Shown: positions 32,177 to 43,269 of the stretch, piece by piece
Layout of the letters: every line of letters begins with the position of its first letter
Numbering within the stretch: the stretch's first letter is position 1
Origin: Lithodes maja
Taxonomy: Eukaryota > Arthropoda > Malacostraca > Decapoda > Lithodidae
Assembly: GCA_037953745.1 (NCBI GenBank)
Contig: JBAKBP010004275.1
Coordinates: 62,001-126,000, forward strand
Direction: 5' to 3'
Length of the DNA: 64,000 bases
Program-made: the position numbers and the translations under genes
Notes under the pieces: generated by a model
The model's database searches: none
The model's input: the letters and a program-made list of their open reading frames with translations, nothing else
What the model was told of the DNA's origin: nothing

Positions 32177-33994
32177 TGTGACGCACCCAGTGTGTGGCAA
32201 CGCAACCTGATTGTACTCCTTGGTACTCCACTGTGCCGCCGCGGTGCGGTGCCGTGTGCCGCTGTGCCGTGCTGGCTGCTTATATTGAGTGTGACAACGT
32301 ATAACTATGTTCTTTGTATCTCTGCAAAGGTCTCGTCATGTGCTAACCAGTGGTGGGTTTTGTTTTAAGCCATGTCGAGACCTTCCATTTAATATGTAGT
32401 ATCAATAGAGAAGTTGATAGATAAGACAATAGGAATTCAGAGAGAGAGAGTGAGTTAGTCTTCAGAGCGAGAGGGTAGCAGCGCGCCGCGCTGCCGGGGG
32501 GGTGGTTGCCAGACGTATGGACTGGTTGGCAGCCTTGCGCTTATAGCTAGGCGCGACAGGGTTGGTAGTCCATTGCCGCCTGCCTATGCTGCCTGGGCTG
32601 CCCATGTTGTCGTACTGCACATTGCCTGGAGGCTCGCTGTGTGCTCTATGACCAGGTTGCCTAGAACCTTTGAGATTCTAACATCCCTTGCCCTCTCTCC
32701 CAATTTCTCACGGTTGCACTCTTTCTCTCTGACGACATTACTCTCATTTCATTCTTCTCTCTATTTAAATGCATACCCTTCCCTTGAGGTCCTAAAGGAG
32801 TTTCAGCACTCACCTCTCGTATTACTCTTAGGACAAGCATATATTTACATGTATTAGATTTAAGGGGTTAATGTGAACAGCGATCTTCTTGATGAGGATA
32901 GTTGGTGAACGTTCTACATGTTCACGAGTTATATGCCCAGCTCATCATCCAATTTGTGACTAGACTAGTGCCATGTGTAAGAGCCCGACCATGCCCAGGA
33001 GTTGTCTGTAGAGGGGCGAGGACTTAGCCTTGATTTGCCTACCGAGCCAGGAGCGAGTGCAGTACCAGAGACTACAGCTCGCTCGTAGTGCCGGTATAGT
33101 AGAGTAACGTAATTTATCTGTCCTTGTGTTCTCTGCAGTCTTTTCCTGGGTTCTCGCTTTCGGTGCTGGGACTCGTTGTTCCTGTGACTTGGCCTGCTAG
33201 CTAGAACACATGGGGATGATGAGTGGGTTATATCTTTATTTTACTATGCATTGCAGCTCTCTTTAAGTTTATGTATATAACACTTTACAATACACATTAC
33301 TCACACACAAGACAACACTATTAATACTTTCATGTATCAATTAACTGCACTGTCGTTTTGCTGCTGTGTCCGGAGTTCCGTTGCGTAGGGCGCATACGGA
33401 CTCAGAGGGGAGACAGAGTGAGAGAAGCGAAGTAGCCTATGCGGTAGTAGGCTACCGGCGCAGTACTGTTGCCTGCAACCTTTTAGTTATTCCAAGTATA
33501 GATTCATTATTACAATAAGTGACTACTATTTATGTTCCTTCCATGTGTATTATTAGGTATCTACTGGATCATGAACATCTTGTATGCTACATTCTAGTAC
33601 ATGTTAGTAGGGGACAGTTATTCTAGTGCACGCGCTTTCAAGTAGGCGTGTACCTTTGTCATTTAGCATTTCACTGTCATACCTTTAGCCTGCTTCTATT
33701 CTACATTATTAGAGGCTTAATATTAACGTAGTTTCTTGAGTATTGCATTTCTTTAGTAATAACGTAACCTATAAATGTCTGAGGGAGTTTAGCCTCATAG
33801 CCTACCCCTGTTGTACACTTTCGCCGAGTTAAGGTACCTCGTTACCATAGACGATAACTCTGTAGGGCGTTGGTGCTTTTGTTGTCTGGAGCATATAGTA
33901 TTTGGGACTGGAATCGAGCGTGTCGTTGTCACATAAGCCATTTCTGTCCTACGATCAAGAATCCCGAATATGTATTGCCGATCCAGCCGTAACA
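32177..33994 (+). repeat. 5' LTR of element B
   Basis: TGTGACGCACCCAGTG ... CAGCCGTAACA. Contains a (GA)n run at about 32439-32450 and a TATA-like box at 32762. Open frames inside it recur exactly in the other LTR. The last about 170 bp resembles the end of the A LTR. Confidence 0.96.
32762..32769 (+). promoter_or_regulatory. Possible LTR TATA-like box, element B
   Basis: TATTTAAA in CTCTCTATTTAAATGC, with TTTCAGCACTC (initiator-like TCAGC) about 40 bp downstream at 32801. The spacing is longer than usual for TATA to start. Repeated at 40202-40209. Confidence 0.4.
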
Positions 33995-33997
33995 AAA

Positions 33998-34009
33998 TGG
34001 CGACCTTGC
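33998..34009 (+). other. Primer-binding site of element B
   Basis: TGGCGACCTTGC, three bases after the LTR end and identical to that of element A, so both are primed by the same tRNA. Confidence 0.8.
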
Positions 34010-34237
34010 ACAAGATTCAGTAGTATCCTATCACATGTTTTTTGGAGAACTATTCTATGCTACCTAGTAGAGCTGGCTAGAATTTTCTTGCATATTGGAG
34101 GAATTTTTATTGTGTCATTATTGTATTGGTGGACTTCCAGATTGTTTCGTTAGGGGTGTCTAGAGTAGAGTCATTCAAGCATCTTTAACATTTTGTGAGT
34201 CGAGACTGCAATTAGTAATAAGCACTTCTTTTTTTTT

Positions 34238-37200
34238 ATGAACAGCAATTGTATAACCAGCACTATGTCTAATGACTCATCATTTACGGGGGAGGATAAC
34301 ACGGTACAGCCTAGTGACCAGCAAGTACAACAGATATTTAGGGAGGGGAGTGTTATAAGTGGAGAGAGGGATGCCCGGGCATTTTTGCAGACACCTTTGA
34401 CCGAACAGCGCCTGCAGGCTATTGATTGTTACGGTCTTCGCTGTTTAGCCACGGTTTTGGGGCGGGACTGTCCTGACAGTTGGCCCAAGAAGAATTTGGT
34501 GGCATGTTTGTTGGGTGATGGCGATGGGGCGGTGGGTGGAGTGGGGTCTTGGGGGGTTCCCTCCAAGCCTCCATTCCACTCTACCCCTGAGCTGGGCCCT
34601 CAGCCAGCGAGTCTTAGCACGATGCAGCAGGAGGGTTCTCAAGGGCAAGCTGGCTTACCCGTAAACACGTCTCGGTGTGGATCCCCCATTTTGTGGTCTC
34701 CCCCCCCAGGCCTGTCTCCTGAGATGTTATTCCAGCTAGAACTAGCTAAGTTTAAGCTGCAGGAGACTCAGATACAACAGGCTAGTATAGAACGCATAGA
34801 GGTTGCTAGAATCCAAGCCAATCAGGATGCAACCAGGTACCAGGCTGAAATGGATGTCGAGAAGTCTAGAGTAGAGACCACGGGGCGTCATCTCGGTGGT
34901 GGGCACCGGGTTACAGACTCACTTTCGCATTTAATTAAGTTAGTACCCGCATTTGATGAGACAGCAGTGACTGAGTTTTTTGCTCGTTTCGAAAAGAAGT
35001 GTCGTGAGTATGACTGGCCGGAGGTTAAATGGGCAGCATTAGTTTCATCACGTCTAGTGGGTAAGGGGTTGAAAGCCTACGATGCACTGTCACTGGACGA
35101 GAGTGTAGTGTATGGACTGGTGAAGGAGGCTGTGCTCCGGGCCTACGAACTGCAACCCGAAACTTATAGATTGAAGTTCCGTGGCGTGAATAAGAAGAGC
35201 GACGTCAGTTTTATGGAGCACGCACGGGACTTAACAGATGCAGGTAATAACTGGTTTCGGTCCGAGCACGCAGAGTCGGCTGAGGAAATTAAGCATCTTT
35301 TCTATCTGGAACAGTTTTACAAATGTACTGGAACCGATCTAACGCTGAACATTAAGGAAAAATGTCCCAAGACAGTAGAGGAGGCTGCCAAGATGGCAGA
35401 CCTCAGATTATCATTGATTCGTGGTTGCGGTGCCGCTCAGAGGGCTGAGTCAGGGCAGAAGGGGCGCTATACCCCACCCACCAGAGTTTTCGATAATAAC
35501 AAATCCTATGACACACATAACCACACTAAATGCATTGCACCAAATAACACCTACAAACACAAGCCTCTCCCGTTTACTAAAGGTCAGGCCCCTTCTTCGC
35601 CCGCACAAGGGAAGAAGCCCATTGGGGATGTGAAATGTTACAAATGTCAGAAGCTAGGCCATTATTCACGTGAGTGCCCTAGTAACACTCCCGCTAAGCC
35701 GGTGTCATTGGTTCACAGTATCGGTGTGTCTCTGAAGGCTGCAGCAACTGCCCGGGGTAGGTTGTCAGCAGCTGAGGCACACGCGGTAAAGAAGCGTACG
35801 GAAGGCTCGACACCTGTCCGGGACACTTTCTGTAGCCATCGGGGGCACGGGTTTGTGAGCTGTGGGAGTGAACTACGGAGGGTTGACTTGCTGAGGGATA
35901 CGGGGGCTTCGCAAACTTTGTTGAGGAACTTCACAGGGAAACCGATAAATGCGGCCAGAGTTGTTGTGGTGCAGGGTATAAATGCTACGAGGTCATACCC
36001 ACTTGTGAGGTTGGAGTTGAGAGTGGGAGAGGTGTGCAGGGAGCTGGATGTAGGGATCGTTGAGTGTTTGCCAGTTGAGGGCGTCGACCTTCTTCTCGGC
36101 AACGACTTTGCGGTGCCCACTTCCGGGACTCCACCCTTAGTCGTTGCCGAGAGGGCGGCCGACGTGGATGGTGAGAATCGGGAATGGGTTGGGAGGTGCC
36201 AACAGGATGAGATGGCCTGTGTGGTAACCCGATCTCGCTCTGCGGCTCCTGCACAGCCTAGCACTCAACCTCGGGGACAGTGGAGGAAGGATCAGGAGAA
36301 GGTTGCTAAGGGCAGGAAAAGGGACATTGATTCTGCTGCACTTCTCGGTGATTCGGTACTTGGACCTATAATAAACACGGGAGTTGACTCTGGCCCAGAT
36401 ATGGTGCTTAACAAGGCAGAGTTGGGTAAGACTTCGCGTGAGGCAAGAGCTGTAGCGAGAGCCACTAAGGCAGTAGAGCCTACTAGCCGGGGTAATGTCT
36501 TATTACAAAACCATCTTGATGCATTGACGCCCAGGGACATTAGTGAGCAGCAGCTGCAAGACGCTAGCCTAGCTCGTTATAGCAATGGTGCCATAGAGTT
36601 GGAGGAAGATGGGGATGCGAAGCCGGGAGATTTCTTTAGGCTCAACAGGATATTGTACCGCAGATTTCTAGACCCCAAATCGAAGTGGGAGGGCGGTGCG
36701 AGGGTAGTAGACCAGGTGGTTGTTCCAAATAAGTATAGAGAGTCCTTATTGTGTCTGGCGCATGATGTGCCGGTGGCGGGTCATTTGGGGGTAACAAAAA
36801 CATTGGCGGCATTGGGCAGGTTTTTCTGGTGGCCTGGGGTCAAGGCTGATGTCTGTGCATGGGTGGCTGGGTGTGCGACCTGCCAGACAACGGGGAAGCC
36901 TAACCAGACCATCCCGAAGGCACCTTTGTTTCCCATACCTGTCACCGGGCCTCCGTTCAGCAAAGTTGTAGTAGATTTGGTTGGCCCTTTCCCGCCTACT
37001 AGTAGTGGCAATAAATTCCTGTTGACAATCATGGATGTGGCTACGAGATACCCGGACGCATACCCCATGAGAAACGGCTCGGCAAAGGCAGTTGTTAAAA
37101 ACTTATTATTGTTCTGTTCCCGTTATGGATTTCCACGTGAGGTGCAGTCAGACCAGGGGAGCAATTTTACATCCAAATTGTTCAAGCAAACCCTTCAGTT

Positions 37201-39337
37201 GCACGGTATATGTTCTGTAGTGTCGTCAGCCTACCATCCCGAGAGTCAGGGAGTCTTGGAGCGGTGGCACTCGACCCTGAAGAGTATGCTACGCTGTTAC
37301 TGTGCAGAACATGACACTGATTGGGATTTGGGTCTGCCGTATGTTCTGTTCGCTGCACGTGAAGTCCCAGGAGAGAGCCTGGGGTTCAGTCCAAATCAAC
37401 TAGTCTTTGGCCATAATGTGAGAGGACCTTTAAGTATGGTGAAAGAGATCTGGGAGGGCGAAGAGAAGCCGGGGTCTGTACTTAAATATATCCTTGAGAG
37501 CCGGGAGAGACTTATAGGTTGCATGGCAGCGGCAGGTAATAACTTGGTTAATGCACAGGCGGTCATGAAGCACCAGTATGACGCCAAGGTGAAGCTTCGG
37601 GAGTTTTCGGTGGGTCAGGAGGTAATGTTGCTTTTACCTTTGCCTGGACACCCCCTTTCTGCCAAGTTTATTGGGCCGTATGTGGTGGCTAAGAAACTGT
37701 CCGACCTTGATTATCTCGTTGCAACACCTGACCGTAGAAAAAAACATCAGTTATGTCATGTTAACCTCATGAAAGAGTATGTGAGACGCCCCTCAGAGCC
37801 TCTCACTGTCCCTGTGCTGGCCTGCAGCGGCCAGGGTGGAGAAGGAGGTGGGGACAGTCATGCTGCTGAGGAGGATAGCTGGGACTGTGTCATTTCCGCG
37901 GAACAGTGGGCGGGGAATACTGAACAAGAGGCTAGGCAAGCTGTAAGTCACCTGCCTGAGCACCAGGGTGCTGCTGTCCTAGGCCTGTTCAGGTCATACC
38001 CCTCTGTTTTCGCCGAACACCCAGGTCTCACTACTCAGGTAACGCACGACGTGGACGTCGGTGATAATGTGCCCTTCAAGTCAGTGCCCTACCGTGTGCC
38101 CCCGATAAATTTGCCAGCTTTACGGGAGGAGTTAAAGTACATGGTTGAGAGAGGGATGATCACTGAAGGTTATGTGAAGTGGACATCACCCGTCACGTTG
38201 CAGCCAAAACCTGACGGCAAGGTGCGGTTCTGCATAGATTTTCGTAGGCTAAATGGCTTGACCACTACCAACCCTTACCCTTTGCCTCGAGTTGACGACA
38301 GCGTGGACAAGATAGGGAATGCAAAGTACCTTACTAAAATTGATCTTGTAAAAGGCTACTGGCAAGTACCCCTGTCGGACCGAGCTAAGCAAGTTTGTGG
38401 TTTTGTGGTAGATGGCAAGACCTACCAATGTAACGTAATGCCTTATGGGCTTAAGAACGCACCTGCCACGTTTCAGAACCTGATGAACGATATTTGTGAC
38501 GAAATCCCTAACTGCACGGTCTACCTTGATGACGTGATAGTGTATGATGACGATTTTGAAAATCACCTAAGGCACTTAGAGACCCTGTTTGGGAAGTTGC
38601 ACGATGCTGGGCTGGTGGTGAACCTGAGGAAGTGCGAGTTTGTAAAGGCTACTGTGCAGTATCTTGGCTTCGTGGTCGGGTTAGGCCGGGTGTGCCCCCC
38701 CCTGAGCAAGATACAGGCTATCAATATGTTTCCCAGGCCCACCACTAAGCGCCAGGTCATGCGGTTCCTAGGTATGATAGGCTATTATAGGCGCTTCATC
38801 CGGGGATACTCTACTGTCTTAGCACCGTTAACTGATCTACTGTCGAAGTCAGTGAAGTTCTGTTGGGCTGCGGAGTGTCAGAGGGCTTTCGACCTAGTCA
38901 AGCACCTGCTGTGTACACATCCGATTTTGAGAGCCCCAGACTTCTCCAGGAGTTTTCAGCTGGCGACTGATGCCAGCGGTGTGGGTGCCGGGGCAGTGTT
39001 ACTGCAGACTGATTCCGAGGGCTTGGAACACCCAGTGAGCTTCTTTTCTCGCAAGTTTAATTCGGCACAAAGGAATTACTCGACTATAGAGAAGGAGCTT
39101 CTTGCTATCGTTTTGTCGCTCAAACATTTCGAAGTTTATGTTCCAGCCTACGGCCCGGTAGTGACGATTTATACGGACCATCATCCCTTGAAATTCCTAA
39201 ATCAGTTTCACAATCGGAATATGCGGTTGACCAGGTGGTCCCTAATGCTCCAAGAGTATAATCTCAACATTCAGCATATTGCCGGGAGTGAGAACGTGAT
39301 AGCAGATTGTCTATCAAGGGTTGATGATCCAGGATAG
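34238..39337 (+). CDS. Gag-pol polyprotein of element B with integrase before RT (1699 aa)
   Basis: One unbroken frame. Domains in order, numbering from 34238: gag core LIKLVPAFDETAVTEFFARF (232-251); zinc knuckle CYKCQKLGHYSREC (467-480); protease DTGAS (554-558) with LLLGNDFA; integrase zinc site (H842, H849, C879, C882), catalytic D913 (VVVDLVGP), D972 (SDQGSNF) and E1008 (QGVLERW), and a GPY/F module (GPY 1146-1148); then RT with FCIDFRRLN (1331), NVMPYGLKNAPATFQ and YLDD (1429-1432); then RNase H with TDASGVGAGAVL (D1578), E1618/E1620 and YTDHHPLKFL (D1647). RT, RNase H and the GPY/F module are Ty3/Gypsy type, but integrase precedes RT as in Ty1/Copia. Gmr1-like elements, first described in cod and other deuterostomes, share this order. 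The real start is probably 34265, aligning with element A, giving 1690 aa. No frameshift separates gag from pol and no envelope gene is present. Confidence 0.96.
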   Translation: MNSNCITSTMSNDSSFTGEDNTVQPSDQQVQQIFREGSVISGERDARAFLQTPLTEQRLQAIDCYGLRCLATVLGRDCPDSWPKKNLVACLLGDGDGAVGGVGSWGVPSKPPFHSTPELGPQPASLSTMQQEGSQGQAGLPVNTSRCGSPILWSPPPGLSPEMLFQLELAKFKLQETQIQQASIERIEVARIQANQDATRYQAEMDVEKSRVETTGRHLGGGHRVTDSLSHLIKLVPAFDETAVTEFFARFEKKCREYDWPEVKWAALVSSRLVGKGLKAYDALSLDESVVYGLVKEAVLRAYELQPETYRLKFRGVNKKSDVSFMEHARDLTDAGNNWFRSEHAESAEEIKHLFYLEQFYKCTGTDLTLNIKEKCPKTVEEAAKMADLRLSLIRGCGAAQRAESGQKGRYTPPTRVFDNNKSYDTHNHTKCIAPNNTYKHKPLPFTKGQAPSSPAQGKKPIGDVKCYKCQKLGHYSRECPSNTPAKPVSLVHSIGVSLKAAATARGRLSAAEAHAVKKRTEGSTPVRDTFCSHRGHGFVSCGSELRRVDLLRDTGASQTLLRNFTGKPINAARVVVVQGINATRSYPLVRLELRVGEVCRELDVGIVECLPVEGVDLLLGNDFAVPTSGTPPLVVAERAADVDGENREWVGRCQQDEMACVVTRSRSAAPAQPSTQPRGQWRKDQEKVAKGRKRDIDSAALLGDSVLGPIINTGVDSGPDMVLNKAELGKTSREARAVARATKAVEPTSRGNVLLQNHLDALTPRDISEQQLQDASLARYSNGAIELEEDGDAKPGDFFRLNRILYRRFLDPKSKWEGGARVVDQVVVPNKYRESLLCLAHDVPVAGHLGVTKTLAALGRFFWWPGVKADVCAWVAGCATCQTTGKPNQTIPKAPLFPIPVTGPPFSKVVVDLVGPFPPTSSGNKFLLTIMDVATRYPDAYPMRNGSAKAVVKNLLLFCSRYGFPREVQSDQGSNFTSKLFKQTLQLHGICSVVSSAYHPESQGVLERWHSTLKSMLRCYCAEHDTDWDLGLPYVLFAAREVPGESLGFSPNQLVFGHNVRGPLSMVKEIWEGEEKPGSVLKYILESRERLIGCMAAAGNNLVNAQAVMKHQYDAKVKLREFSVGQEVMLLLPLPGHPLSAKFIGPYVVAKKLSDLDYLVATPDRRKKHQLCHVNLMKEYVRRPSEPLTVPVLACSGQGGEGGGDSHAAEEDSWDCVISAEQWAGNTEQEARQAVSHLPEHQGAAVLGLFRSYPSVFAEHPGLTTQVTHDVDVGDNVPFKSVPYRVPPINLPALREELKYMVERGMITEGYVKWTSPVTLQPKPDGKVRFCIDFRRLNGLTTTNPYPLPRVDDSVDKIGNAKYLTKIDLVKGYWQVPLSDRAKQVCGFVVDGKTYQCNVMPYGLKNAPATFQNLMNDICDEIPNCTVYLDDVIVYDDDFENHLRHLETLFGKLHDAGLVVNLRKCEFVKATVQYLGFVVGLGRVCPPLSKIQAINMFPRPTTKRQVMRFLGMIGYYRRFIRGYSTVLAPLTDLLSKSVKFCWAAECQRAFDLVKHLLCTHPILRAPDFSRSFQLATDASGVGAGAVLLQTDSEGLEHPVSFFSRKFNSAQRNYSTIEKELLAIVLSLKHFEVYVPAYGPVVTIYTDHHPLKFLNQFHNRNMRLTRWSLMLQEYNLNIQHIAGSENVIADCLSRVDDPG

Positions 39338-39603
39338 TCGTGCACGGTGTGTGGATTGAGCAGGAGTAAAATTAGGCTATCATAACGCCGTCCAAAAAGA
39401 TTATAAAACAATAAAATAAACGAGAATTTTTTTTTAGTTTTGTAAGTCTTTATTGTTGTAGCATGATGCATGCGATATTGTGTTTTATGTATAATTCACA
39501 CTTCAGTTGTTGTGCACCTTTTGCAATTAGTGGCAGCTAAGGGTAGCAGGTCGGTTGGTTGCCTGTCAGATTTTGATAATGCTTCTAAGGTCGATTATCT
39601 AAA

Positions 39604-39616
39604 ATCTTGGGGGGGC
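39604..39616 (+). other. Polypurine tract of element B
   Basis: ATCTTGGGGGGGC immediately before the 3' LTR at 39617. The 3' internal region 39338-39603 holds no further gene. Confidence 0.75.
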
Positions 39617-41434
39617 TGTGACGCACCCAGTGTGTGGCAACGCAACCTGATTGTACTCCTTGGTACTCCACTGTGCCGCCGCGGTGCGGTGCCGTGTGCC
39701 GCTGTGCCGTGCTGGCTGCTTATATTGAGTGTGACAACGTATAACTATGTTCTTTGTATCTCTGCAAAGGTCTCGTCATGTGCTAACCAGTGGTGGGTTT
39801 TGTTTTAAGCCATGTCGAGACCTTCCATTTAATATGTAGTATCAATAGAGAAGTTGATAGATAAGACAATAGGAATTCAGAGAGAGAGAGTGAGTTAGTC
39901 TTCAGAGCGAGAGGGTAGCAGCGCGCCGCGCTGCCGGGGGGGTGGTTGCCAGACGTATGGACTGGTTGGCAGCCTTGCGCTTATAGCTAGGCGCGACAGG
40001 GTTGGTAGTCCATTGCCGCCTGCCTATGCTGCCTGGGCTGCCCATGTTGTCGTACTGCACATTGCCTGGAGGCTCGCTGTGTGCTCTATGACCAGGTTGC
40101 CTAGAACCTTTGAGATTCTAACATCCCTTGCCCTCTCTCCCAATTTCTCACGGTTGCACTCTTTCTCTCTGACGACATTACTCTCATTTCATTCTTCTCT
40201 CTATTTAAATGCATACCCTTCCCTTGAGGTCCTAAAGGAGTTTCAGCACTCACCTCTCGTATTACTCTTAGGACAAGCATATATTTACATGTATTAGATT
40301 TAAGGGGTTAATGTGAACAGCGATCTTCTTGATGAGGATAGTTGGTGAACGTTCTACATGTTCACGAGTTATATGCCCAGCTCATCATCCAATTTGTGAC
40401 TAGACTAGTGCCATGTGTAAGAGCCCGACCATGCCCAGGAGTTGTCTGTAGAGGGGCGAGGACTTAGCCTTGATTTGCCTACCGAGCCAGGAGCGAGTGC
40501 AGTACCAGAGACTACAGCTCGCTCGTAGTGCCGGTATAGTAGAGTAACGTAATTTATCTGTCCTTGTGTTCTCTGCAGTCTTTTCCTGGGTTCTCGCTTT
40601 CGGTGCTGGGACTCGTTGTTCCTGTGACTTGGCCTGCTAGCTAGAACACATGGGGATGATGAGTGGGTTATATCTTTATTTTACTATGCATTGCAGCTCT
40701 CTTTAAGTTTATGTATATAACACTTTACAATACACATTACTCACACACAAGACAACACTATTAATACTTTCATGTATCAATTAACTGCACTGTCGTTTTG
40801 CTGCTGTGTCCGGAGTTCCGTTGCGTAGGGCGCATACGGACTCAGAGGGGAGACAGAGTGAGAGAAGCGAAGTAGCCTATGCGGTAGTAGGCTACCGGCG
40901 CAGTACTGTTGCCTGCAACCTTTTAGTTATTCCAAGTATAGATTCATTATTACAATAAGTGACTACTATTTATGTTCCTTCCATGTGTATTATTAGGTAT
41001 CTACTGGATCATGAACATCTTGTATGCTACATGCTAGTACATGTTAGTAGGGGACAGTTATTCTAGTGCACGCGCTTTCAAGTAGGCGTGTACCTTTGTC
41101 ATTTAGCATTTCACTGTCATACCTTTAGCCTGCTTCTATTCTACATTATTAGAGGCTTAATATTAACGTAGTTTCTTGAGTATTGCATTTCTTTAGTAAT
41201 AACGTAACCTATAAATGTCTGAGGGAGTTTAGCCTCATAGCCTACCCCTGTTGTACACTTTCGCCGAGTTAAGGTACCTCGTTACCATAGACGATAACTC
41301 TGTAGGGCGTTGGTGCTTTTGTTGTCTGGAGCATATAGTATTTGGGACTGGAATCGAGCGTGTCGTTGTCACATAAGCCATTTCTGTCCTACGATCAAGA
41401 ATCCCGAATATGTATTGCCGATCCAGCCGTAACA
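39617..41434 (+). repeat. 3' LTR of element B
   Basis: 1818 bp, matching 32177-33994 with a single difference (41033 G against 33593 T) on a line-by-line reading. Confidence 0.96.
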
Positions 41435-41438
41435 CTGT

Positions 41439-42524
41439 TTTCTGCTGGTTTAGGCAATGCTAGACTGGGATAGGGTTTCTGAGTTATGATTTCCTATGAG
41501 TACTAGGTTGCGGTTAAACCAGTACAATTGCAACGGAGACGTGGAACGCCTAGGTGGTCTTTCTGACTGTGTACCGTGGGAGTTTAGCACTGTGTTGCGA
41601 GTGAGGGCTTTTGCCTCTGCCACCCAACACTGTGCTATCTCATTTGCTTGACTTTGAGAGGATCGCCAGGAGAGAACCAGATACTAGTGATCTGGATCTC
41701 TCAAGAGAGCATCCCGTCAATTAACGTAATTTGGCCGCACAGTCTTAAGGACCTCGCTAGGCTACGAGCCGCTTGCTCAGCCATTGTTTCCTAACCTTAG
41801 ATATCCCAGCTAGACTTTGCTCGACCAGCAGATCCAGCATAGTATTGAAGCTTCTCCTTATGTATATTATTGTTTATGCACTATTGATTTCATGTGTGGC
41901 ACGCTTAGCTACTTCAGAGATTAGTGGCCCACGAGCACAATCTTAGTAGGCTATTGCCAGTGCATTGTCGGAGTACTTCTTCTTAATGTTTGCCATATCC
42001 TATTGCTTATTCTTATAATTCTTCTTATGTCAATTTAAAGCCTTTAATTACCAGTGAGTTATTCATTAAATTGCTGTTCAAAATCCGATACTTACTTCTT
42101 ATGAGTATTCGAGAAGCATCTAACTTATCAGAAGATTCCTTGCTTGATGCTCGAGGACTATTGTTTAACGTAACGTAATAGTGCCGATCCGAAGTAGAGG
42201 GTGGAGGACTTCTTAAGTTCTTAGTTCAAGGGTGGATTACTTCGGCTTCGGCCAACACTATTCTTTAGTGTTGTAGTACTTTCTTCTTTGTTTGATTGTT
42301 GACCAGACTAGATAACTCCCGTCTTGTTATTAGTCTGTTGTGTGAAACGCTAGTACCGAGTTCTTGTATACCCCGTTATAGCAGATAGAACTCTGGAGGG
42401 TAGTGGCGTTTTTTGTTCGGCTGGCAGTACTCTGGGGTTGGGATCGTGTGTTTCCGTTGTGGCAGCGAGCCATACTCGAGTCCTGTGTAAGAGCCCTAGT
42501 GTACCCGAGTGCCCGTTCGTAACA
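41439..42524 (+). repeat. 3' LTR of element A, second part
   Basis: Resumes after the duplicated CTGT (41435-41438) with TTTCTGCTGGTTTAGG and runs to GCCCGTTCGTAACA. It carries the three substitutions and the one-base homopolymer difference relative to the 5' LTR. Confidence 0.93.
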
Positions 42525-42680
42525 CTTATTCAACAGGTCCCTTTCGGCTTGGGTCGTTCCTAGCGCTGGGTCCACGGTGGCTGGAGGTGGGTCGGCAGTC
42601 TTTTGTAGGCTGGGTGTGTAGCACTGCCACGCCGTACGCTTGGCCAGACTGTTGGTCGTGGTTGACGTACGCGTGACCAG
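42525..42680 (-). pseudogene. Harbinger second gene, upstream exon severed by element A
   Basis: On the minus strand the frame reads TNSLAKRTAWQCYTPSLQK, then DPPPATVDPALGTTQAERDL, ending LLNK exactly where the target-site duplication CTTA lies. In the empty site the exon would end AATAAG followed by the donor GTAAAT. A possible acceptor (cgattag) precedes it at about 42681. I do not find a Myb/SANT/MADF domain further upstream before the right terminus, so this copy may also have lost its DNA-binding exon. Confidence 0.5.
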
Positions 42681-43269
42681 CTAATCGAATGCGTGTCGGG
42701 ATAACGAACGTGTACATGACGTGTCTGACCTGTGGCTGACGTCCTGTTAGCCTCTTGCAGCATGTCCAGACAGGATTGTGCTGACGCGATACACGTGTGA
42801 GCATGAAAATTTGGTCGAGTTTATCTGTTCGCTGGCGTGTGAGTCAACCTGATGTCGGCTGCTTGACGTGTTGTGGACGTGATTCCAAACATCTTGTGGA
42901 CGTATGGCATACTGGGTTGTCTGTTTTTAGTCGGGCCTGTGTCATGTCATGGTCGTGTCGAGCTTACTATAGTCTGGTTCGAACAATTTGCCCGATTAAT
43001 TCCCGATTATTGTACGTCAAAAACGATTGCTGCACGTCCGAAAACCGATCGACATACGTCAGCAGCACGTCCAAAATTTAACGGTTTTTTTCCCCGACCA
43101 TCAAAAACAGTCGGCTGAAAAATAATGCATACACTAATTATTGGCCGACTTCACGGACCTGTCGGCGGGCACCCCGTCCAGTTCCAGATGAACTCGAGTA
43201 GAGCCGATTTATTTACACGATGTTGCTCGATCATGCACGATTTTTCAAAAATTCAAATATTTTGAAAAG
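42681..43269. other. Harbinger right subterminal region
   Basis: Dense in CACGTC/GACGTG, GTCGG and CGTACG words and free of convincing coding sequence. Several small open frames are present but they look like by-products of composition. This mirrors the left subterminal region at 21333-21600. Confidence 0.55.

Larger units (their letters stand above)
32173..41438 (+). mobile_element. LTR retrotransposon B, full length, nested in the 3' LTR of A; TSD CTGT
   Basis: The body spans 32177-41434 (9258 bp), flanked by CTGT on both sides. LTRs 32177-33994 and 39617-41434 are each 1818 bp and differ at one position by eye (T at 33593, G at 41033). It has a primer-binding site, one long gag-pol frame without interruption and a polypurine tract. 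It shares termini, primer site and pol order with A and C but has a largely different LTR body. Everything needed for autonomous transposition appears present. Confidence 0.96.
25061..42528 (+). mobile_element. LTR retrotransposon A, inserted in Harbinger; TSD CTTA
   Basis: The body spans 25065-42524, flanked by CTTA at 25061-25064 and 42525-42528. 5' LTR 25065-26910 (1846 bp), internal region 26911-31417, 3' LTR 31418-32176 plus 41439-42524 (split by element B, 1845 bp in total). By eye the two LTRs differ by three substitutions (near 25871, 25912 and 26902 in the 5' copy) and one T in a homopolymer. Termini TGTGACGC...CGTAACA. The internal frame has gag and protease but a collapsed pol, so the element is non-autonomous although it transposed recently. 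Confidence 0.93.

Noticed and set aside
34238..39337. Envelope-bearing retrovirus
   Set aside because: No frame with signal peptide or membrane segment lies between RNase H and the 3' LTR, so it is a plain LTR retrotransposon.
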